Shown piece by piece: positions 16,409 to 22,303 of a stretch of DNA of 64,000 bases. Position numbers and translations under genes: made by a program. Position 1 is the first letter of the stretch. Every line of letters starts with the position of its first letter. The DNA is from Paenibacillus lautus NBRC 15380. Its GTDB lineage: Bacteria > Bacillota > Bacilli > Paenibacillales > Paenibacillaceae. The notes under the pieces are model-generated. The model searched no databases and was not told the DNA's origin. It worked only from the letters and a program-made list of their open reading frames with translations. The DNA is taken from positions 1 to 64,000 of the forward strand of contig NZ_BIMF01000025.1 in NCBI RefSeq assembly GCF_004000945.1. The letters run 5' to 3'.

Positions 16409-17683
16409 TTACCCGCTGTTGTCTGTCCGTTCAAATAAATCCGCCTTGAATTTAATATATTGAACGATGTCGGTGGTATGCTGCAGATGCCATTGACTCA
16501 TCGACATGATGGATGTATCCAGCTGCTGAACAATCGGCTGCAGACGTCTGCTGTGGCTGGAGAACATATATTTGGAGAGACGCTGCCGGATTCCTTGGAT
16601 TTCGGCATCACTTTGATGGGCGTGTGCTCTCCATTTCTCAGCTACGCTTCGCAGCTCGGCAGGGGTCACCTGAATGGTTCCGGAGGAGCCTCCTGCAGAA
16701 CCGGCTATAGCTGCTAGCGAGCCGCCTAAACCTAAGCCCAAATGGCTCATCGGACTACCCAGGCCGAACAAGAGACTGCTATGGGCAGGTATTCTGGGCG
16801 AATCAACGGCTTTGTCGGTAGCGCCGTCGTACAGAGGATTTGAGATGTAACCATCCTCGAATCGATAGCGGTCAAGCTGATGATAATTGGGGCCGCCTAG
16901 TGTATTATCAATTTTTTCCTTTAAACTAAGCCCGTCATTGGCGTCTTTATAACTGGAGTCTATGTAATAGGTTGAACCGACGTGGCCATCGAAGCCGCCG
17001 AGCGCACCGCTGCCAATAATGTCGCCAGGATGGACGAAATTAGTGATTTGAGAGTCAAATTCCCCGTTCTCTGCCTTTCTTCTGGCTTCAGGGGAGAGGC
17101 TCCCGATGACCGACGGAGCACTGAAGGTGACAGCCGACATGCCCGTATAGGCGGCAGCATATTGCGCATTGGCTCCCCCCAGGGAGTGCCCCGTGAGGGT
17201 GAAATCAACGCCCTTGTATTTCTCCTTCATTTCCAGCGCATAATCCTCGGCTTGATACAATTGGTTGGTTCCTAATATATCCGTTTTTTTATCGATTTTC
17301 CTCGATTGTTCACCGAACCAATCCGTGACATCGTTAATCCCCGTGGCTTCTTTGACTTTGTCTACATGGTCCGCCCAAGGTGGCCGAAATTCCGGAATCT
17401 TTCTTTTGATCTCTTCAAAGCCAATATCCGCATCGGCTAAATAATCGGGGAGAGCATGGGATAAGTCTTCACCTGCCTCGGTGCCCCGGTATGCGATAAC
17501 GGCCTGATTCGTTTCCTTGTTGTAGAAAGTTACCGCATCAAAACCTGATATGCTGTTGCTCTTATAGTCCTCAAGGACCTCCCATCCAGGCAAGTCCTCA
17601 ACGGTATCTTCTTTTTTCAGATCGAGATAAGCCGCTTCTGACATCAATCGGTATGTCTCGTCATCCACTTGCGGTGAACTCAA
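16409..17683 (-). CDS. class 3 lipase with C-terminal WXG-like domain, probable type VII secreted effector
   Basis: Residues 1 to about 290 form an alpha/beta-hydrolase of the lipase class 3 type. The oxyanion segment is AYRGTE (near residue 65), the nucleophile is Ser167 in TGHSLGGA, the likely acid is Asp221 in VHPGDIIG, and the candidate His is 234 or 268. A Gly/Ser-rich linker (about 310-340) leads to a C-terminal helical domain opening with IQVTPAELRSVAEKW, the usual first line of WXG100/LXG targeting domains. No signal peptide is present. The targeting domain at the C-terminus is the reverse of normal LXG toxins and matches the layout of S. aureus TslA. TTG start with AAGGAGGG upstream. 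A plain lipase is the alternative. Confidence 0.8.
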   Translation of the reverse strand: MSSPQVDDETYRLMSEAAYLDLKKEDTVEDLPGWEVLEDYKSNSISGFDAVTFYNKETNQAVIAYRGTEAGEDLSHALPDYLADADIGFEEIKRKIPEFRPPWADHVDKVKEATGINDVTDWFGEQSRKIDKKTDILGTNQLYQAEDYALEMKEKYKGVDFTLTGHSLGGANAQYAAAYTGMSAVTFSAPSVIGSLSPEARRKAENGEFDSQITNFVHPGDIIGSGALGGFDGHVGSTYYIDSSYKDANDGLSLKEKIDNTLGGPNYHQLDRYRFEDGYISNPLYDGATDKAVDSPRIPAHSSLLFGLGSPMSHLGLGLGGSLAAIAGSAGGSSGTIQVTPAELRSVAEKWRAHAHQSDAEIQGIRQRLSKYMFSSHSRRLQPIVQQLDTSIMSMSQWHLQHTTDIVQYIKFKADLFERTDNSG

Positions 17684-17751
17684 ATATACTCCCTCCTTAA
17701 CATTCAGTAGGATCAGAACCTGTAGCTACAGCCAAAAGGCAGCTCAACCCA

Positions 17752-18108
17752 TCACTCACCCTTAATCGCTTTTCTGAGCTCCGGGTTCATCACGAAGTTG
17801 GATGTCTCGCCTGTGTTGAAATCAACGGATATTTTAAAGGTTTGTTCAGGATGATCTACGACAAACCCCTCGAGGTTGACCTTGTCCGCTACGATAGAAG
17901 GCATCATCTCTTCCTTGGTAATTTCTACATCCAAGTTGTATTTCTCTTTAAAATGCTGAACGGCTGTGGTTTTAGCCTTCGTTATGACTTCGTCCGAGCT
18001 GTCGTCTGTAGTGGCTTGGTTATTGTTCACTGGCTGGCATCCTCCAACAATTAAAATGATAAGCACAAAAGCAAAAATGAAAACACGTGATTTGAATCTA
18101 CTGTTCAC
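17752..18108 (-). CDS. small lipoprotein, probable immunity protein for the lipase (DUF1433-like)
   Basis: This 118-residue lipoprotein has a signal peptide with basic start, hydrophobic core VFIFAFVLIILIV and lipobox VGGC (Cys24), followed by a short Asn/Thr/Asp-rich tether. The folded part contains KYNLDVEITKEEM, a central GFVVDHP and an end segment FVMNPELRKAIKGE. The size, lipid anchor and alternating strands resemble DUF1433 lipoproteins, including the TilA immunity protein of the S. aureus TslA system. The family assignment is by eye. It is the first gene of the cassette, 68 nt before the lipase, and begins with GTG. A lipid-anchored inhibitor outside the membrane would protect producer cells. 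Confidence 0.7.
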   Translation of the reverse strand: MNSRFKSRVFIFAFVLIILIVGGCQPVNNNQATTDDSSDEVITKAKTTAVQHFKEKYNLDVEITKEEMMPSIVADKVNLEGFVVDHPEQTFKISVDFNTGETSNFVMNPELRKAIKGE

Positions 18109-18497
18109 ACTGACCCATCCCTTCAGTGGTGATGTTCTGCTCTTACAGGCATGCTGAATCTTGCAGTCTTAACATGGAGCCATAATTTCTCTTCGTTTCG
18201 CCTTAGGCCATGCAGAGACTGCTTATCAAGCTTACTGTCATATCATAATCCAGCATATGGGAGCGTTCAACCGAATAAATAACCAGATATGTGGTAAAAA
18301 AGACCTAACAATAGGCTCGGGTTACTCCTTAGCTTGAATAATCTTGTCCAATTCGGGGCTCATGACCAAGTGCCCGGTTCATGAGTCACCCCCTGAATAT
18401 TGATAAACCCTCCTTGAACTCCATAAGTGAAGTAAGGAGGGCTATAGACATCATACCCAATATTAACCAATATGAAGCAGCCCAGCAAGGCTTTGAA
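18109..18497. other. 389-bp region with a gene remnant and a hairpin
   Basis: There is no intact gene. The minus strand carries an 18-codon remnant of a second immunity-like lipoprotein (18322-18378). A CCCTCCTT/AAGGAGGG hairpin at 18408-18441 lies just past the SOD-fusion stop and is followed on the minus strand by GTTTATCAATATT, so it could be a weak terminator for that gene. A promoter for the cassette should lie near 18110-18320 but none is clear. Confidence 0.5.
18322..18378 (-). pseudogene. remnant of a second DUF1433-like lipoprotein gene (3' end only)
   Basis: Reading the minus strand back from a TAA at 18322-18324 gives TGHLVMSPELDKIIQAKE and then an in-frame stop just upstream. The intact lipoprotein 17752-18108 ends in TGETSNFVMNPELRKAIKGE followed by its stop. 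The shared pattern TG..VM.PEL.K.I and the position at the very end of both frames indicate that this is the tail of a former second copy in the same orientation. Nothing upstream resembles the rest of the gene. Confidence 0.55.
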
Positions 18498-19673
18498 TTA
18501 AAAAGGCTTCCATTTCAGCTTACTGGCATGCTTGAAGCGCTCCGCAACCGCTGGCCAGTAGACCACGTTCCACCAATCCTTGATGTAATCCTTGCGTTTA
18601 CTTTGATGTTTGAGGTAGTAGGCGTGTTCCCATACATCCAGTGCCAGAAGAGGTACGACGTCCCACTGGGAGAGGTTCTGATGCTTCTCGGCCTGCAGAA
18701 TTTCCAGTCGATGGCTGCGCGGACTCCAGACGAGGATCGCCCAGCCGCCGCCTTCCACTTTGTCTGCAGCTTCGGAGAAGTGCTTTTTAAAGCGATCGAA
18801 GCTTCCGAAATCTTTCTTGATCTGCTGGGCAAGCTCCCCGCCCGGTTCGCCACCGCCCTGCGGGTTCATAATGTCCCAGAAGATCGTGTGCAAATAGTGG
18901 CCGGCACCATGAAAAGCCAGCTCGCGTTCCCAATGCTTCACCAGCTCGAAATCGCCGCTTTTTCTGGCCGCCTCCAATTTTTTCTCTGCTTTGTTTAAAC
19001 CGTCGACGTAGCTTTGGTGATGGATATCGTGATGAATCCGCATGGTTTTCTCGTCGATATGAGGCTCCAGCGCATTATAAGCGTAAGGCAGTGGAGGAAG
19101 GCGATGTCCGCCAATCGGTACGGCCTTGCCGCTGTCTCCCATGCCTTGAATGGACAGATCAGCCTCAGAGCGAGATGGCGGAGGGGAGGAGGCCTCGTGA
19201 AGCGTCATCGATTGCATCGGCATCTCTACATCCATGAATCTCTCCAGCGCTCCGGCGGAGTTGAGCGTCTCGAGCGTGTTCAGGAAGTATTCGGACTCCC
19301 GAATCACATGATGCAGGACCGTGCCGGCGAGCGGCACTTTCCGAACAGCTTCACTATTCTCCTTCAATCCGTGGAGCTGGCGGATGAACTCTCTGGATTG
19401 CTCGCAGGAAGCGCGCAGCAGCTGCTCGACTTGGGCCAGCACTTGAGACGAAGGAGGTCCGTCATAACGGAGAATGTGACGCAAAAGTTCGTCTGCTGCT
19501 TTTTCCGTATCGGCGAACACCACCGCCCATTGATCCAGCATGTTGACATAGACCGGCTCCAGATCCGGCGCAATGGCTTTGATGAGCCCCGTATGTTTCC
19601 TTTCCTGATGCTTCCAATAGCGAATCTCTTCGAGTAATCGTACCGGGAGCTTCGCTCCGTAAATAAATAACAT
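18498..19673 (-). CDS. DUF2935-like domain fused to Fe/Mn superoxide dismutase
   Basis: This 391-residue protein has two parts. Residues 1 to about 145 are helical with IRYWKHQERKHTGLI and HHVIRESEYFLNTLE, resembling the ferritin-like DUF2935 domain, which carries His/Glu residues able to bind metal. A Ser/Pro-rich linker follows. From about residue 188 there is a complete Fe/Mn SOD: LPYAYNALEPHI, the His ligand in RIHHDIHH, another in HYLHTIFWD, and DVWEHAYYLKHQ with the Asp and His ligands. GGAGGG lies 7 nt before the ATG at 19673; the upstream ATG at 19718 has no such site. It is monocistronic. Dismutase activity is likely; the role of the N-terminal domain is unknown. Confidence 0.82.
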   Translation of the reverse strand: MLFIYGAKLPVRLLEEIRYWKHQERKHTGLIKAIAPDLEPVYVNMLDQWAVVFADTEKAADELLRHILRYDGPPSSQVLAQVEQLLRASCEQSREFIRQLHGLKENSEAVRKVPLAGTVLHHVIRESEYFLNTLETLNSAGALERFMDVEMPMQSMTLHEASSPPPSRSEADLSIQGMGDSGKAVPIGGHRLPPLPYAYNALEPHIDEKTMRIHHDIHHQSYVDGLNKAEKKLEAARKSGDFELVKHWERELAFHGAGHYLHTIFWDIMNPQGGGEPGGELAQQIKKDFGSFDRFKKHFSEAADKVEGGGWAILVWSPRSHRLEILQAEKHQNLSQWDVVPLLALDVWEHAYYLKHQSKRKDYIKDWWNVVYWPAVAERFKHASKLKWKPF

Positions 19674-19743
19674 GTCCGTTCCCTCCAGTATCAGGTTCAC
19701 TAAACACACTATATTCATATAGCGGCCTGTATTATGAGGGGGA

Positions 19744-19780
19744 AATAAAAATACCCCCGCTGCATCAAAGCAGCAGGGGG
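19744..19780 (-). terminator. Terminator of the alpha/beta hydrolase gene
   Basis: On the minus strand a GC-rich stem (arms around 19754-19763 and 19770-19780) closes a short TTTGAT-type loop and is followed by TATTTTTATTT. Confidence 0.8.
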
Positions 19781-19807
19781 GAGATGGATCGTATGATGAC
19801 TAAAGCA

Positions 19808-20800
19808 TCAGGATTCATCCGGAGTTTCGAGTTTGCCTAGAAAGGTGGATACTCTGCGCAGATATTCTTTAGGGTGCTCACGGAAGATGAGCTCATGATA
19901 CGCCTCCTCTACAATCCAGGAATCCGAATCCGTATGGGTTTGATTGGAAGCAATCTTCTCGGCGATCGGGTAAGGTGCCTTGTCGTCTTTCGTTCCGTGG
20001 ATGAACAAGGTCGGGAACGGATAATCGTGCTTTTTCACCTCATTGTACGGGATCTGATCCAAGCTTGTGCCATTGAGCACCGGGAAGAGCAGCTCCAGAA
20101 TCTCCAGGGAAGGATGGCGCGGGAGATTAATCTGGTTGTGAATATTGTGATAAAGCGTGTCCGGCTCCAATAAAAAGGCGCTGTCCAGAATCATGGCATC
20201 CACATCCTTGGTCTCAAGCCCTGCCTGCAGTGCGGTGCCAGCCCCCATGGAGAAGCCCCAGACGACAATTTGCTTCGCGCCGCGCTGCTTCACATGTTCA
20301 ATGGCTCCAAGAAGCTGGCGTTTCTCCTCTTTGCCACCGGTCGCCACTTCCTTGCTGGTCTGGGAGGCAAAACCGTAATCAAACATGAGCACATTAAAAT
20401 TCATGTTGTGTGCGTAGTGGGCGATATCGTACATCGGTACCCAGGTTTCCTCTCGGTTGGCGCCGTAACCATGGCTGAGCACGATGGTTTTCGAAGAATT
20501 TTCGGCCGGTATATACCATCCATTTATATTTCGTTTGCCGTCAATGGAGTGGAACGTGACATTCTCGTAATCCATATCTTTAGCAAGCTTGGGATTGGAA
20601 TAGAGCGGTGCAACCGTCGGATTCGACAAAACCCAAGCAATATAGGCATGAAGCGAAATAAAACAGAAAACGAGAAAAAAAACGACAGATAATAACAATG
20701 CTAATATAATATGCTTTAAACGAACCAAGCCCGTCGACAGCTCGGCCGGCGTGTCATTTAATTGGGAGAGTGGGGCGTTACTACCAGTCGTTGTGCTCAT
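19808..20800 (-). CDS. membrane-anchored alpha/beta hydrolase
   Basis: This 330-residue protein has one N-terminal transmembrane helix (about residues 29-55) and an extracellular alpha/beta-hydrolase fold. The nucleophile elbow is WGFSMGAG. Just before it comes VLSHGYGANREETW, the oxyanion region, and late segments FIHGTKDDKAPY (acid) and EAYHELI (His) complete a plausible triad. It resembles YqkD-like and serine-aminopeptidase-like hydrolases, and the substrate is unknown. AAGGAGGGG precedes the ATG. It is divergent from the IclR-type regulator gene, though nothing else ties them together. Confidence 0.85.
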   Translation of the reverse strand: MSTTTGSNAPLSQLNDTPAELSTGLVRLKHIILALLLSVVFFLVFCFISLHAYIAWVLSNPTVAPLYSNPKLAKDMDYENVTFHSIDGKRNINGWYIPAENSSKTIVLSHGYGANREETWVPMYDIAHYAHNMNFNVLMFDYGFASQTSKEVATGGKEEKRQLLGAIEHVKQRGAKQIVVWGFSMGAGTALQAGLETKDVDAMILDSAFLLEPDTLYHNIHNQINLPRHPSLEILELLFPVLNGTSLDQIPYNEVKKHDYPFPTLFIHGTKDDKAPYPIAEKIASNQTHTDSDSWIVEEAYHELIFREHPKEYLRRVSTFLGKLETPDES

Positions 20801-20944
20801 AAGTGGCCCCTCCTTACCATATAGTCTGGATATGTTTCGTTAACATGAAAGAGTTGAAATTATAATAATCGTATGCCCGGAAGCCTATAAAGTCAATGCA
20901 AATCCATAGATTGTAAGACAACTGTAAAGTCCCTGTCTCCATGG

Positions 20945-20973
20945 TTTACTTTTGAGAAGAATTCTCATATAAT
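20945..20973 (+). promoter_or_regulatory. Candidate promoter of the iclR-type gene
   Basis: A perfect TATAAT at 20968-20973 lies 17 nt downstream of TTTACT (20945-20950), which matches the -35 consensus at four of six positions. The predicted RNA start lies close to the inverted repeat at 20986. Confidence 0.5.
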
Positions 20974-20985
20974 TCTTGTAACCAG

Positions 20986-21002
20986 GTTTCATAGAATGAA
21001 AC
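20986..21002. promoter_or_regulatory. Inverted repeat GTTTCAT-N3-ATGAAAC, candidate IclR-type operator
   Basis: A perfect 7-bp inverted repeat with 3-nt spacer, just downstream of the candidate promoter and touching the ribosome binding site of the regulator gene. The position suits autorepression. The same outer half-sites (GTTTCA-N5-TGAAAC) recur upstream of acnA at 25085. Confidence 0.5.
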
Positions 21003-21020
21003 AGGAAGGAGCTGGTCGGG

Positions 21021-21761
21021 ATGGAAGACCGTAAATTAACGGTGCGTGCTGTAGAGCGGGCACTTGATATATTGATGTGTTTTACGAAAGACAGTGAACT
21101 TGCCCTCACGGAGATTTCTACCCTTATCGGATTACATAAAAGCACCGTCCATCGACTGCTAACAACGCTGGAAGACAAAGGATTCGTTGTACGTAACAAA
21201 GAGACGGAGAAATATCGGCTCGGCTTGAAAATATGGGAGCTGTCCATGCATCTGTCCCAAAGCGACGACCCGGCGATTCGCCTTCTGCCCGCAATGGAAG
21301 CCTTACGGGATCGGCTTGGGGAAACGGTGAGTTTGTATTTAAGAGACGGTTCGGATCGTCTTCGGATTCAAGCGGTTCAGAGCAACCAGGGCATTCGGCG
21401 GGTCGCCCAGGTCGGAGTAAGACTGCCGCTGTCCGTGGGTGCCTCCAGCAAGGTTCTGGTGGCCTTTGCGCCACCGGCCGATCAGGAGGAGCTGCTGAAT
21501 GCGCCGGATTGGCCGGAATCTGTCGACCGCATCGTTTACCGGCAGCAGCTGGCCGAAATATTGGAGAAGGGATACGCGATCAGCATCGAAGAGCGCGAGC
21601 CTGGGGCCGCTGCGGTATCGGTACCGATCTTTGACCGGAATGGTCAAGTGGCGGCAGCACTGTCGATGTCAGGGCCAGTCACCCGCCTGTCAGCGGAAAC
21701 GCTCCGCGAACATGCGCCAATCCTGATGGAGGCGGCACGTGAAATGGGAATGATGATATAA
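21021..21761 (+). CDS. IclR family transcriptional regulator
   Basis: This 246-residue regulator has an N-terminal winged helix-turn-helix (RAVERALDILMCF, then LTEISTLIGLHKSTVHRLLTTLEDKGFV near residues 30-60). Its C-terminal effector domain carries the usual GVRLPLSVGASSKVLVAFA and GYAISIEEREPGAAAVSVPIFD segments. IclR proteins control catabolic genes in response to small carboxylates or sugars; the ligand here is unknown. AGGAAGGAG precedes the ATG. It is followed by two terminators and then the small minus-strand gene and acnA, which has a similar inverted repeat in front. Confidence 0.92.
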   Translation: MEDRKLTVRAVERALDILMCFTKDSELALTEISTLIGLHKSTVHRLLTTLEDKGFVVRNKETEKYRLGLKIWELSMHLSQSDDPAIRLLPAMEALRDRLGETVSLYLRDGSDRLRIQAVQSNQGIRRVAQVGVRLPLSVGASSKVLVAFAPPADQEELLNAPDWPESVDRIVYRQQLAEILEKGYAISIEEREPGAAAVSVPIFDRNGQVAAALSMSGPVTRLSAETLREHAPILMEAAREMGMMI

Positions 21762-21810
21762 TATTCATTCTATTGCCGGAGTGCGGACAGCATCACTATA
21801 AGTTATTGAA

Positions 21811-21853
21811 TGACCGGGCGGCTCCATGTGATACAGCTGCCCGGTCATTTTTT
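21811..21853 (+). terminator. Terminator after the iclR-type gene
   Basis: A perfect 9-bp stem (21811-21819 with 21839-21847) followed by six or more T residues. Confidence 0.85.
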
Positions 21854-21879
21854 ATGCGGGGACGACTGTTCGAAAACGA

Positions 21880-21930
21880 GCAAAAAGACCGTACCCATGA
21901 TCTTGGTGATCGTAGGAACGGTCTTTTTGC
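21880..21930. terminator. Bidirectional terminator, 13-bp stem
   Basis: GCAAAAAGACCGT pairs perfectly with ACGGTCTTTTTGC. The A and T runs within the stem let it work in both directions; on the minus strand it closes the 47-residue gene. Confidence 0.8.
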
Positions 21931-21976
21931 CGTGACGGCATCGCTATATAACAGGCAAGGGCAATTTAAGTCAGCT

Positions 21977-22120
21977 TCAAGTTCTTTCCTTCATTTTCTG
22001 ATTGAGGATCTCATGAAAGGTGAGGGGTTTATCCTTCGATTCCTCTCTTTTGGGTGCAGCCACCGGCTGCGGCCGCTGGTATTGATAATGGAACGAAGCC
22101 ATCGTATGTATTTTGATCAT
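21977..22120 (-). CDS. small basic protein, 47 residues, function unknown
   Basis: The frame starts at an ATG (22118-22120) with AGGAGG 9 nt upstream and ends before a strong terminator, so it is probably a real gene despite its size. The protein begins MIKIHTMASFHYQYQRP, has a Pro/Lys-rich middle and ends LTFHEILNQKMKERT, which looks like a short amphipathic helix. There is no signal peptide or membrane segment. No family was recognised. A longer frame to 22204 exists but lacks a ribosome binding site. Confidence 0.6.
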   Translation of the reverse strand: MIKIHTMASFHYQYQRPQPVAAPKREESKDKPLTFHEILNQKMKERT

Positions 22121-22234
22121 AGGTACCTTCCTCCTAGATATAGATTTCCGTGAATGTTTTTTACCAATTAACCTCCATGGCATCATTCGAAACGGAATAT
22201 CCATTATTCAGGAAAGAAGTACCGGATCATAACA

Positions 22235-22270
22235 AAATCCCCATCATCCATTAGTGGATGATGGGGATTT
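22235..22270. terminator. Terminator of acnA, 16-bp perfect stem
   Basis: AAATCCCCATCATCCA pairs perfectly with the arm at 22255-22270 across a 4-nt loop, with T-rich sequence on the minus-strand side. It closes acnA. Confidence 0.88.
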
Positions 22271-22303
22271 GTTCCTAAGGCTAAAGCGCCTATAGGGAGT
22301 ATC

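Noticed and set aside
18381..18998. 205-codon plus-strand open frame opposite the SOD fusion
   Set aside because: It starts without a good ribosome binding site and overlaps a clear SOD gene on the other strand; its composition is that of an antisense shadow.
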